DNA of 64,000 nucleotides. Origin: Nomia melanderi (lineage: Eukaryota; Arthropoda; Insecta; Hymenoptera; Halictidae). The notes below the pieces were generated by a model. That model worked only from the letters and a program-made list of their open reading frames with translations, had not been told where the DNA came from and ran no database searches. Every line of letters starts with the position of its first letter. Position 1 is the first letter of the stretch. The DNA lies in contig NC_135000.1 of NCBI RefSeq assembly GCF_051020985.1, positions 21,358,784 to 21,422,783 of the forward strand, in the 5' to 3' direction. Of this stretch, positions 11,706-25,600 are shown in pieces. Position numbers and translations under genes: made by a program.

Positions 11706-14700
11706 TCCAACGAAACGCTCGGCAGACTGCAACCAGTTATCCTTCCCGGTTGCTTCGGCGCTCATGCTCCATTGGGAGCTCTTCGCTTATTCCAATCCAG
11801 ACGCTACCGCAGCATGTACGCTGTAAGAATAATGCCGGTGGGCAGGCATTCAGACATTGGATAACGTCGAAATGAGATAGGAAACAGATAAGTTTCTTAT
11901 ACTGTTTGATAATAGTACCTCGAGTTTATCATTTCTTTTCTATTGAATAACTTTATCACGAGATTTCAGGGAAGTGTATGGGTATATTGATTTGAAAAAG
12001 TGGGTCAGAGTGGGTTATAGTAAACGCTATAAGGAAGGAAAAATACTTTTTTACTCGTATAAAATACTGGAACGAGTAGAAAAAAAGTGGAAGAAGAATT
12101 CAGTAGTTTCGGTGTTCAGCTGTATCGTGAATGCAGCTGCATATAACACTCTATATTAATGATGAATTATTTTATTTTTACTTTCAGTTTTCTTCTTAGA
12201 CTAAGTGGAACTTGATTTTCAGTTTAAGTAACAAAATGCTACGATAAAATGAAAATATCACTATGACAACCTGAAACTTGTCAACGCCATCTTTTCCGCT
12301 AACTACAGACTGCACTCAGGGAAAATTCCAACCAGTTGCAGCTGTTTTGAATAAAATTACTTCGCACGTCGCTTCGCTTCAACTTGATTTTCATTTCACT
12401 GAGGGGAAGATTTTTGGGCGGAGAGCCCTCTCACTTCCAAGAGTACAATAACGGACGGACGCGACGGTAAGAATTCTGGAAATGTCGTTAACAAGTTTTC
12501 CGAGTTCCCGGGAGTATGCAAGCGAGCTAACTCCGCGAATTCAGAGCTCGCAGTTTCGCAAATTATTTCTAACGAAATGTTCCGCGCGGAGTCCGGGAAA
12601 CGAGGCGCGAGAATAAGTCATTCTTAGCGCAAGCATAAATCACGGCGCGAACGGGACGAGACGGATATCGAGATGTACAACGCGAATGAGTCAAAACGCG
12701 ACGCTCAACTTTCCCCGAGGGAGCCAGCTATCTTCCTTTTCTCGGCGTAACTATTGTCGATATTTCCACAATGATAACCATCTGCGGCGGACCATCGAGG
12801 CGCGGGCAGCGTTTCAACCACGCGCTGCGGTGGAAGTAGACAAGCGGAATAAATTACTTTTCCCGCATTGAAACGCGGCTTTCGGCCGAAATTCCAGCAA
12901 CTTTTCCTTCGCTGCATTGTTACGCGTTCCCTGGCTCGTTGGGAAATTTCTTCGGACAACTCGTAACTCAGAGAATTGACTTCCTGCCAGTATACATAAT
13001 TAGCAACACTTTAGACGCCTGAAGCGTCACAAAATAAGCGCTTCACTTAAGCTGTAATATTTTTATTGTATTTTATCTGCTTGATATTCTTGGTGGACAA
13101 ACACGATTGTATTCCAGTATCGACATCCTATAGTAATATAGCGAAATCTATGTTTATATAAATATTCGCAGGCTAATTACAAGTTGTATCGTATATTCGT
13201 GAAAATCTAATTATTTCTTACTAATAAGAGAATCTCTGTCACTTTCCGTTTCGAAGCTGTCGAAATGTTTCGCGTAAATTCCATATAAAGTGGGAACATA
13301 GTGTTTGTGAAGTAAAGATAAGGAGCTTGAGTGCTATTACTTCTGCCGTTCGCATTAACGAACATGATATAAACGAAATTTCAAGAATGGAATGTTCAAT
13401 TTCCACATGGGCAGAAGAATCAGTTGTGATAGACTTTAATGTTCTTTATCAGCATCATCTTATACCCAACATTCCAGAGCCGCACGCTGAGAGGCATGAA
13501 GTCGACGTTGCGGCCGTAAATTCCAAGTAAGTTTGACTTGCGGTTGTTGGTCGCAATAATTTCCTTACAATTGATTCCAGCGGTGTTAGTGTTCCAGGGT
13601 AACGCGGCATTTGATATTTGTCAGAGTTCCTTCTGTCCTTCGCCTCGCGTGATAAACGGGAGGGACTGGTCCCGGCGTCGTCTTTATGCGCGTGCACGTG
13701 CCTCCGCTTAACTATGGCATAACTACTGGGTCGCCGAGCCGGTGACAAACTGCATCGTATAAATACACCGTGTGAATGCGTGCGGTTATTTTTTAGGGGA
13801 TAAGGCCTTTGAATACGAAATCCACGTTGCCCGCGAAATGTATGTGTACGACTCGGTCACGTAGCACAGCTTTATGGCGAATATATTGTCCCCGACTTTT
13901 CTTCGTGCGCATATTTTAACCGTGGAAGACAATTATACCCGTTGTCGCAACGACGGTACGGAAGCAATTTTCCGGGCACTTTCCTTCTGGATCGGAGTCT
14001 ATAAATTTTCAACATTTTTTCGTTCGATTTCATATGCCTTCGCACGATCAAACAAAGTTATGCTAGACAATCGTAAAACGATAACGTGGAGAAACCTATT
14101 TACATTGGGAATAATGGTGGATGTAGTAATGATATCGTCATTTTTTATCAATTTAGATAGGATTATCCGAGAAGATAAGACTATTTTGTACATTCGTAGG
14201 TTCCGAGTAAATGTAAATTTATAAATCGCTGGCAGATACCCGACAGTCTAGAACAAATGGGCTCTTATGCTGAAGGTCTTACAGTTAGTAAGATAAGGCT
14301 TCCAACTACACGATCAATGGACTGAAGGGATCATTTATAGTCCACGACAGGTACAGACTATGGTATTTTACATGATATGCTTGTAAAACTGAGGGTTGGT
14401 TAACCTGGAGGATCGCCAGAATTTTGAGGATCCGAGTGCCTAGCACTGATTGGATCCTAGACAGGAAGTTTCATCAGAAAAATAGCTCTAACTAATAAAT
14501 CAAGAATACTTGTAGTCTTGATCAGAACTATACTACGATATTCAGATGAAAAAAAGCTTGCAATTTAACAATAATGAGATGCAAGGAACAAGAACTGACC
14601 TATTCACATATCCACATAATAGAATAACGGGATCAAGTAACTATTGAATTTACATTGCCTCTTATATATCTGGTTCCAGATCAAAATTTTTACTCTCCAG

Positions 14701-17700
14701 TATTTCTTAACAATCTCAGGTACACGAGTTTCCAATAAACTGTCCAGGTGTGCACGTTTCATAAACCTCTTTCACATGTACCGTTGAAACTCGTCCAACC
14801 ACGGTATAATGAATATTTACTTCTGTTTTAGTTTAGTGGCCGCTTCAAAGAACCGTCGCTGCATTATGGTAAACGGCTGGATCGAAAAAAATTGTCGCAA
14901 ATTTGTTGCGGAATTAAAAGAGTAACGGTTCGTTTCACAAGTTCGGTCTTGTGGTCGAGGATATCGCACATAGTTGGTGGAATCCGGTTAGCACGGTTGC
15001 ATCCGCTACACCACGAGTGGCGAGAGTTACGTTATACTCTTGTGCCCTCTGGAAACATCGCGAGCCCGTCCGTTTTAACTCCGCGCCGGGAATTCCGAGA
15101 TAACGAATGGCGAATAATAACATTACTTTCACGCCAATGACTCGTGTCTTCGGCCGGGGCCGTTCATATTTTTCTTGTGCGATTACGAATGGTAATCCGC
15201 TTTCGCGAGACGCGCGGGACTACTCGACCAGCGAGGTATTGTAATTTCAGACTCGGCCCCGCGGATCTTAGGAAAACACCTTCCCCGCGTTCCGGCCAAC
15301 CTTAATTCTCGCGATGCCCTTTCAAACCGAATAGCATTACGCGGTTTTGACTTTCAAATCCACCTCGCGATTTCACGGCCCCCCTCGAATCCGCGTTATC
15401 CCAGATTTTTTCGCCGGCCGAATGCTGAGTCTTTTGGTAAACTACGCAGGGATTTACAACAGTAATTCTACACCGAATCGGGAAATCGCTTGCAAAGCCG
15501 GAACAGATTTTTATAAGCTCCACGAAGAACAATGCAGAACTTCTACACGCGCAATTTTAATTAGTTACCGTTCAAACGCTTTTTACAATCCTCAAGGCAT
15601 AAACGCGAGCAGAATTCAACTATATTCCGTAACATCCGCCTGTTTCATAGTATTTTAATTAAAATACTTCGAAGTACCTTCAGGGCAAAGGTTCAACAAA
15701 TATTCACAAGCACTCTTTCCGTAGTACATAGTTATTAAATTTCAGTTGCTCATTTATTTTCCTTCGGTTGTAGTTTCATAAAATTTCGTATTCTCGAGTC
15801 ATTTCTAGTGAAATTTTCGAAAGCGCGGAGCATCGATCGAGCGGACGATTGTTCGTCTCGGCTCCACTTAATTCTCGTTCGGGGCGAGGTTTATCAGGGA
15901 GCAGAAAGTTCTAGCTACAACTAAAGCTCCATGATTCGAGTAAACAAAATTCCCAGAACGGGCGTTCTCGCGTAGGAAAAGGGTTATATATCTCGGTTGC
16001 GCGTGGTCTCCGCCTTGGAATTATGGGGTACGGGAGAAAATTTGTTCCCGCGCATCTGTACGTATTCCTGCGGAGAAACTTTCAAGACCGCTCCCGGAAT
16101 ACGGTTTCTTTTATTACCGCGCGTGCGTCGGCGTTCGCCTCGTTTCCCCTTTCGCCCGGCGCTCCTTCTCACGCGTTCGAGCCGGGGTTGCGCCCTTCGT
16201 GTCGTCTTAATTTTCGAGCTACGCGAAGTAGCAACACCTCGCTCGATTTATTATTACGGCGCCGGATAATCGCGGCTGCCGCGGATGAAGATACTTACTC
16301 CCGTCTTCGTAGCCCGTGAGCCCTGGATTTCGCACGCGATCACGTAGCGGTATTTTAGAGACGACCTTCTAATCAGGGGGCTGCTCGTTCCCTGAACGCG
16401 TATCGACGAGAATATTTCAGTTCAAGAACCTCCTTGCAAGCTGATAACGGTAATATCTTGTCTTCGGTGTGCGTTGAAGGGGGCACGAATTATAAAGTTT
16501 CAGAGATTCGTAATTAAATCAGATGTTATTATTTTAGTACGTGTATATTATAGTGACATCGTATTAGACTCTATTGTCACAGCACGAAAAGGATAGATTG
16601 ATGATTGAAAAGATGGAAATATAGTTGTCGAAGTTTGGATGAAGTTTTGGTGAACTTGTTCCTTTGGAAGTTGTGTCTGTGTTATTCTATTTTGTTAACT
16701 TTGATTTAATGTCATGATGTCGTGTTGTTATTAATATTTAGTTTAATCATTGAATTTTATATATCGAATATAAACTGTTTATCGTTATTCGCGAGATTCA
16801 ATGTAAGTTATAGATGGTTTAATGTGCCTGTATTGCGCTGAGTACTGATGCGTTCGAGAATAAGACGATTTAGGAATTGGGACGTAGAAGGCACCTAGGA
16901 ACACAGTTCCGCAAGACACTTAAGCGATCCCAAGAATTAATCTCTCAGACGGTTCCAGAGAATGTCCTTGCTTTAATTGCAGGAATACTCGGATTACCGC
17001 TATTATGTCTTAGAAATCTCGAATATTGGCATCCACTCCGCGTCTCAGCGTAATTCGGCCGTAAACTAATTTCAGTGATTCTCGAGAAGATCCTGCGCGG
17101 CTTTATGACTTACAACCTGAAATATGATGCTTTTAACCTATAACCTGATGTGACTCTCATTTGGGCTAATCAGTGTTTAACATATTCGCTGGCATCGTTT
17201 GTTTTAGTAATAGCTTTCACAGCTATTCTATTTTACTATCTCTTCAATGTCTTATAATTTCTTTCACAATCATCATGAAAGCTACTTATTTATGGATTTA
17301 ATAGAGAAACAAGAATTCTACTAAATTAGATGAATCAAATAAGTGATTTTCTTACATAACACGCATTGTGGCTAAACTACTACATGTAGAATAAACTACA
17401 ATATAAAATATAACTAAATTCAATATTATTTAAAAAAAAATCGAACTTATATTTAACGTTAATTTTTGAAAATCATCAAAATAATCTATTTCACAAATCT
17501 ATTTTACAAATCCGTGATATATTTTAAATAAATTAAAACTAAACTGCTTCTTACGCACGAAATACGAAATCATGGCCGAAAATATATGGCAACGAACCGT
17601 TTAAAATGCTATATAGCCACGTTCATCGCATGTGGTACAAAAATTATTGGACACCGAGGAGCCACCAATATTTCCACAACACAATTTCACCTAACGAGTC

Positions 17701-20046
17701 GAATTTCCAACGCAGAAATTCAGTTAGACGCAGAGTTCCCCCGACAAGTAATCATAATTCCGTGGAAGGAGCTCGTCAACATTTATTCCGTGTACGTGGC
17801 CTACGGTGCACGCGTGTGCGTGCAACTCCTTCGCGCAAAGTGCTCCCCGAAGAATATACAATTCTTTCGAGCGCACGACCTTAGAAAAATTCCACCGATT
17901 TACCGTCCCAGAGTTCCCGAGGGATTTGCGGGAAGAAAGGCAGAGCGTACGCGGCTCTGCTGTAACCGACGCAGTGATTCTCCTGCGAGACGAACCAAGA
18001 ATGGCTAACGCGAATACTGGTTGCTATTATTTTTTATTTGAGAAACCTCAATGAGAACATTGGACGAATAAAATTAATTTTTCCCATAAAGTTACTTATT
18101 GGAGAGCAATTTCACATGCATTTCATCCGTAGAAATATAATAAAAATGACCGACCACCTGAGATCTTATTTTTCCTACCCTAGTTATTCATGCAAATGTT
18201 ACATTGAACTCCTTGCATACTTTAGAAAGAAACATTTTCTATAGAAGCTTATGAGAAATGACTTTTTTAAAGTGCTCAGTTTTTGGACATTCTTGAAAAC
18301 GTGGCCCAACTTCATCAAACAGAACATACATGAATGTAAGGAGACGAGATCTTAAATTTCATTGCATATCATCTAAATCGTACATAATCTTATAGTATTG
18401 TATTCTAGATTCTAGTACTTCTATCTCAAGACTAGCATTTTTATATGCAAAGAATATAATTTTATCTATTGCATACATTTAATTATCTTCGTCCTTTGAG
18501 TATCATACACTTTACGTTATTGCACGGAATGGCTGCTTCGTTCTCATTGTTACATTCATGTAAGAAAATACGCTTTACATTTGTCTGAGCAAGAAAGATA
18601 GCCAAATTATAATGTTCGAATCTACCGTGGTATATTGTAACGGTAAAACCTCTAAAGAAGCTGTCATATGAGAAGCAGGGTTTGTTACTGCCTCTGTAAT
18701 AAATCTCTCTCATTTTCTTTCTATTTCTCTCCGTCTGCCTTTCTTTTCCCCGCTTCCTCCCGCCATCTATTTCTCTTATCCGCTGTTCCCGTGGTTTCTC
18801 GTTTTCGGTTGGCAGCGACGTTCATTGAATGAACGACTCGTTGAACGATGAGGCGAGGAAAGGAACAGAGGGAAACGAGATAGAGTGGAGTTAGCAATGT
18901 CACACCGAATACCGCAGACAATGAGCATGGTGTTTATTAATGTTCATAAACGCACCGGAATGTTAATTTGGACTATTAACATCTTCATTGTCCTGCGATT
19001 GGCGCGAGACACGCAAGGGGCTATTTACTCGGGGGTTCGTGACTCACATGCTGAGGGAGATTTTATTCGGCTGGCCTGTGAACGGCGTTGAACACAATTT
19101 TATTCGGGTTATGGGTAAAAGATAAGGGGAACGAGTGCTATTCTATTCGAGTAACGGGTAAGAGATAAGACTTGAGAAATTTTAGTCAAATGAAATTAGG
19201 TTCGGTGGTTAACAAATCAAAGAGGAATTTTGAAAAATTCATTTTGTTTATTTCATCGAGAAATTGTTGGGAAAGCATTTGAGTTTATGTGACATGAATA
19301 GTTTGAGCGTGTTGAATTCAAATGGTAAATTGAATTTTACAGTGAAAACTGTTGTTTCCGGTTTATTTGACTTGTCGATTACGGGCCTCCGAGATTAAAC
19401 ATTGAGTAATATAATTTTTCGAAGGATGATGAAGAAAATTAATTGCCATTAAAATAAAGAATAAAGTAGTACTATGTTCATTTTAGGTTCATAACGTTTG
19501 AAAGATTCAACAGAATTATTGCAACATGAAATATCTTTTTATACGAATGAATGATATCATTGAAAAGCGAATTTTGGTTAATATATAGAACACAAATATA
19601 CTTTTAAAACACATTTCATTGTTTACATATAATTACTTTATTCAAAAACGAATTGCAATTCCACTTAATAAATGGTGGGTTTATCAATCTACAGGCTCGC
19701 TTCAATATTTGCCCAATATTAATTCGCATCGAACAGAATGGAGGCATATAAAAATTGCAATCCTGATAATATAAGCTAATAGCGGCTCGAATAATTCATT
19801 AAGAGGCAGCTTTGCGTGGAAACAATTTAATGGACTTCGATATGGAAGCATCGTTGATCAGACTGATTAATGCTCGTATAATTTCCTCATAGTTCCGGCC
19901 AATGCAAATCGATAACCGATCATACCACTAAGATCGGCCTGCCAGCGACGAATTCACTTTGCATGGTCTCAAAGTACATAAGTGGTTGTACTAATAACTG
20001 TTCGTTACCAAGCAATCTTGCATAAATAACGATGCACGTCGATATA

Positions 20047-20448
20047 TACACTATTAAGCAAACATTAAGGATTACTCATTGTTATATTAAAATTAAATAT
20101 ATCTGCAATGCATTTTGAAACATACTAAATATAACTGTACCTTATAATCAAAATATTTAGCTGTTTGTCAATTATTTAATAACACTCATCGATGTACCAT
20201 CGTATAACAATATTCCTTTACATATTTTTAATAACCTTATTTATATTGTAACCCTAAATCGTTGTCGATTGAACGAAACAGAAACTTTAAATTTCAGATT
20301 TCTCACACAGATTACTCCTTTGGTCGTATATTAACGGAATTTGCTAAACTCAATGCATTACCGTTAAACTTAATACCCATATTCCTCTATAGAATAGCGT
20401 TATCTTGTAATTACAAAATTTGATCCCGTACTTTTGACCAACAGTGTA
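20047..20448. mobile_element. Tc1/mariner-like MITE, about 402 bp, TA-flanked
   Basis: The right end, read inverted, is TACACTGTTGGTCAAAAGTA, which has the look of Tc1/mariner termini (CACTG followed by GTCAAAAGTA, with a TA target). The left end is TACACTATTAAGCAAACATT. About 18 of the first 26 bases agree, including TACACT, CAAA and GGAT blocks at the same offsets. The interior is AT-rich with no transposase frame. Confidence 0.5.
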
Positions 20449-21099
20449 TACAAGCATGTCGTTTATATTTACCGAAGGTATGCAACCAGAATTTAAATGT
20501 CCTCCAATAAGCTGGTTAACGTTAGGGACAACGTGCTCCGGTCAGCGATCCACGACACTCGATAATCTTATATCACACGGTCCATTTAGCGAGTATCCAG
20601 ATCTGCATAAATTTTCTGGTGAGATAACAACGTGAAAAAGAGAAAAGAGAAATGTCCGCGATGAAGTCGTGTATCGTTAATGGTTACGTGACGGCAGTTC
20701 TACGCAAACAAGCTAATTGAAAATAAACGAAGAACGCTTGGGCGCATTTGCTGCGAATGAACTGCGCTTCGTTAACGTCAGAACGCTTCGTTGGTAGTTG
20801 AAACGTTTTCAAACCGTGCCAGGAATATTTCGATAATCAAACTGAGATAAGAAATGTTGGAAATGTTAAAAATTCCTTGAAAAATCTCGTAATTAATATT
20901 ATATTATTTTATGATGTATCGCTGGTCTTATAATTAAAATGTTTCCTTAGCAAATAATCCTGCATTATGCTCGGTTATATCACAAAAGAAAATATGTGGC
21001 ATGCATATAGAAAGTACAATACAGGCAGCATAAATATAACCGCCATTATTGTATTCGCTGTATCGCCGGAGCATATTCGGAAAATCAGCATTCAATATT

Positions 21100-21131
21100 C
21101 ATGCACGGTTCAGTATATTGAACCGTGTATG
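21100..21131. repeat. Near-perfect short inverted repeat
   Basis: CACGGTTCA (21104-21112), a 6-nt spacer GTATAT, then TGAACCGTG (21119-21127). The pairing extends outward by three further base pairs across one G-T position. No tract of T follows that would suggest an RNA terminator. Confidence 0.75.
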
Positions 21132-22219
21132 ACCATTAACGGAAACCATGTTAAATATCCACCACGAACTAATAATATAGCATGTAAAAAAGGACACGGA
21201 AATTTGTATTTATTAATAATTTCTGAACCGGTATTGTATTGGTAAATTTCATTTATAAGTTGTATTTTAAAAATTCTCAATTTTATTGTAATAATTGATG
21301 ATTTAATTTTTGTTTCAACCGAGTTTATATTCATAACGTAAAATACATAAGCACAGTTGCATATTTTCAATACAATTTGTAAAATGTCGTGCAATAAATT
21401 TCCGAATAATTATATTAACCGAAACTGCTGAAATCTATAAAAAATATTATTTCCGAAATTAAATTCTTTTCATCGTATTTCTAAAGTAATACTTGTTACA
21501 ACTTCTCGGACCTATTCTGTAAATTTCTAAGATACCCCGAAGAATGTTTCTGTTTAATTCAACGCTTTCAAGCTTATCGTTGGTCGCCGTTCGTCGAATA
21601 AAATATAATACGACGAAATCAGGTATTATAAATTCGTTGTATACGTTCGTCACCAATGAAAGTTCTTTCAAAAGCATTTGCATAACTTCGGCGAACGGTG
21701 GTCGACGAATTGATAACTAAAGGGTAAAAGGCGGTTCGCCCGGTGTTTCCACTCGGCCCCGAAGTCCTTCACTTCTTTCAAGAAGCGTTCAAGCCCCGAT
21801 GGAAACTGTACTAAATATAAAAGTGCTCTTTCGCGAGGTTTTATCCTCGATAATTAAGGCCGGTTATTTTATGCGGATCTTTCCTCTCGCCGTAAAGACC
21901 CGCTACTTTCCACAAATCGGCGCTCGTCCCCAAGGGACATCGCGGCTCGCCATATCGATGCGAAACTACGAAACCGTTTGAAAGCCCGCTTCGCTTGGAA
22001 TTAAACGCCTCGAGTGGCAAAAAGAGCGATTATTTGTTCCACGGTCGTCTCGAATTATTTCGAAAAAATTCCTTGCCGTGCTGGCCTTTTATCGCTGGCC
22101 TGTTCACAACTTTAAGACCGCAGCCTCTGGGTCGACGCGCCGTTTTCATAATGATGTAGCGCCTCGGCAGACTTCAGTTCACCTCTACTTGCATTGAGTA
22201 ATATGTGAAACGTATAAAT

Positions 22220-22645
22220 AATATTGTTCCATTTCATATTCCCTGCGAAATATGCAATGAATACGGGAAAAGGAGAAAACAGTTTTAACGGGACAATTTT
22301 TAGGAAGAACATATTTATAACTGTCCTTTTTATTTTATACTAATACGGATATAGTAATATATACAATATTAACACAAGATATTTAACTAAATATTTTATT
22401 CTCAAAAGCGAAGTTTTCTTCAAATAGATGTAAAGAATGGATCCTTGGTACGATTTTTAAAACAATTTTTAGAAAATACATGTAACTGTTTATTCCATTT
22501 CATATTAGTGTGAATATAATGCATTGATTTAATGGTGTCCACAATCTTTACCTAAGATATTCGATTAAATGTTATTTTTAAAAGCAAGGTTTTCCGCAAA
22601 CAGACGCTGTAAAGACTAATGGATCCCTCGCACGAAATACTGTTC
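22220..22645. repeat. Diverged tandem duplication, unit about 170-180 bp
   Basis: ACAATTTTTAG occurs at 22293 and 22462. Each copy is followed by related blocks in the same order: AAGATATTTAACTAAAT versus AAGATATTCGATTAAAT, AAAAGCGAAGTTTTCTTCAAA versus AAAAGCAAGGTTTTCCGCAAA, and GGATCC at 22439 and 22621. A third partial copy is hinted at by TTCCATTTCATATT at 22227 and 22493. Confidence 0.6.
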
Positions 22646-25600
22646 CGCGTTTTAATGAGCGATATATATTTTTCATAATTACTAAATACTTCCCACCGTG
22701 GAATTCACTGTCGCCAAATACTTTGTCCCCCGTATATTCCCGCGGCGGATAGTTATGGCGGAGTTCCAGCATTGTTGGAAGCATTCGAAGGAGAGAAAAA
22801 ACGCGAGGGGAGGCTTAAATATCGCGGATAAGCGACAGCGGGACGCGATTAAATGTTGTTCTGGCTCTCTCCTGCGGTTTCCATTACGCGGAACTCCCGG
22901 TTCCCCGGCGGACACGGTGGTATCCCGGCGAAACTTCGCATTATATTAATGAATTCGTGTTCCGACACTCGAACGAGCGGAATCGAACGAGACGGCTCTC
23001 CCCGTCGTCGCAAAGACGTGCTCTCGCGTGGAACACGGACGGAATTTGCACGTTCCGACGATTGTTTTTAAGTGAGCGAAATTTCGAGCAGGCTTCAACG
23101 GCGAATATAACTTTTCACCGCGGAAGTTTACCGGCGGAACAAAATGAATTTCAAATTGCCGAGCAAGTTGTCTGACCGAGTTTCTACGGTTAGAGTATAT
23201 AGAGGCGAAATCTGTCCGGCGCGGCGGTGCCCGCGTTTATAGCCGGCCGCGGAGAGATTATTGGTATCGGCGCGCAGGAGTCAAAAATTCATCGAAGTCG
23301 GGCCACGATATGATTGCCGTACCGATATTGAAAAATATAGAGGCTATTAGCGGCACACGCGAACACTCGACGGGCTGTTAATGTTGAGCTCCAATATTCA
23401 GAAACTCATTTCAATTTGTTTGTCCGCGTCCGAATGATCGCGCGTATCAATTTTTCATGCTCGGTGACGTGCAGCTGTTTGTTTCAGATGTCATTTCTTT
23501 TCGAGTGATTACAGCTGCGAATTGAGATTTCATAGAATTGCCGAATTGCAATTGAACTCTGCGATTTTGGATTTTCTTAAGTGACCAGTGTTTATTGTTT
23601 TCTTTTAGAGAAAGAGTATGTGAAACGGAGTACGTGAAATACGAATTCATATTGAATAATCATTGCTTGAATGCGAAGAATTATTAAGAATATTATATAT
23701 ATCCAAGAATGTAGAAAGTAGTACCGTTTGTCGTTAGGTAACGAAATTACTTTTCTAATTTACAAGCATCTCTAACTGGAATGCGCTGTAAAAAATAGCA
23801 ATCTTATTCTGGATGACAATTAAATAGTTATCTGTTTTCGAAAACATTAAACGCGTCCAATCTCAGAGCTCCAGATGTAATTATCGTTAATTCTGAGGAT
23901 TACGGAGCCATTAGCATAACCTGCCACGAAATGTAAATTAGTATTTACTCTGAAGATTGAGAGATGCTTAGCGATTCCGTATTCATCGTCAGCGCCTTGA
24001 AATTCCAAGATAATACTCCGCGTCTAGAACCGTTCAACGCTATTGCCCTATACGAGCCAAAAAGTACCTATCTACGGTCTCGTTTTAAAAGATTAGATTC
24101 CCGCCGCGTTCATATTTCACAATTTCATGCACGTTTAAGACATAACGTTTACAAATTCGATGCCAAGGATATCAGTATAATTCTCGAATCTCCTCGATCG
24201 TATCCTTCGACCGTAAAAGTGTTCGGTATCGACTCCCACTATCCGGATACCGTTAATACCTCGTCCCGCGAACTGTCTTTAATATCGATTTATGCGATTC
24301 TTACATTTTTACTGTCGCGATAAATTTTCCAATTCTGACAATAATTATTCCCATTCGTTAACAATCCGCGATCTTTATGCCCCGGCATTACAACATTTTA
24401 CTTTATAATCCTACGTCCGCTGCCAACTTTCTTTCGGCCCACGAATCTGGAACACGACAAACAAAGTTAACATATCTTCCTCGACATTTTATAGCACCTT
24501 ATAATTTAAGACAGAAGGAAATGCGCCCATTTGTGAATTTTCGCACGAAGATTCTCGAGACACTTGCAATAGAGCGGATCGATGCAAACGAAGTTAGATA
24601 ACGAATCGAACGGCTCCTCCCTCGAGCGGCGCGCAGCATACTGATCCTATGCGGTTCATCATGCGGTAATTAATCCAGTCATCAATCTGAATACACAATC
24701 CGAGGATCTCATTATTACCATTGAAACGACCGCGTTGACTACCGATGTAACCGTCGATATATCCATCAATCTTTTTACCTCGTTCGTTCCGCAACGAAGA
24801 ACATCATCGACCTATGAATACAAAAGTCCACCGCAAACGCCGACAAGCATATTCTGCGCAGAAAGCTCGATCAAAAACATACAATATTTTCGTGCGAAAC
24901 TTCGTGTCCAAGATGATCAACTTCAAAAGTGTCTCGATATTCGCGAATTACGAACTTAAACGTCCAAGCTCAATTATCTTAGACACAAACTATAACACGA
25001 GAAAATATCGCTGCAAATTTTCGACTTATCTTTCCCGGTGGTATCAGCCTGTTCAATTTTCTTCGCGATTTCATAAGCACCGAGCGCGGTAACGGACACG
25101 AAACCTTCGATCGGCCACTGCGTCTCGCTCGCGCTTCTTCTTCTGCCAGTCTCGCGGAATTAAAAAATTCCTCGGGACTGGGCTTGTCGCCAGTGATTCC
25201 GCGGCAGTATCTTTTCGGTCGCGGCAGCCTATCCTCCCAGGAGGACTACTATCTCGGGAGGTATCTTGAAAAGCCATCTAGAACGGTGACGAGCCAAGTA
25301 AAGTGGCACGAGAAGGAGTCGACCGGGTTCAGCGGGAGGAAACGCGACGACAGGAATGGGCGGGGCGAGGAGGGAAAGAAATAAGAGACGTTGCTCGGCT
25401 TACGCTGGACCGTTCGAGCCTTTTGAGAATAGAGCTTCGATGATGGTATTAAGTTAAGGTTGTGGAGAGGGGATCTGTGTGGACGTGGAGGAAAAGCGAA
25501 GAGGAAACGAGCGAATGGACGAGCGTGGAACTGGTTCGATCGCCTGCGCCCGTGCCCATCGATCCCTTATCATTCCCAATGCAAACTTTACACTCCTTGT

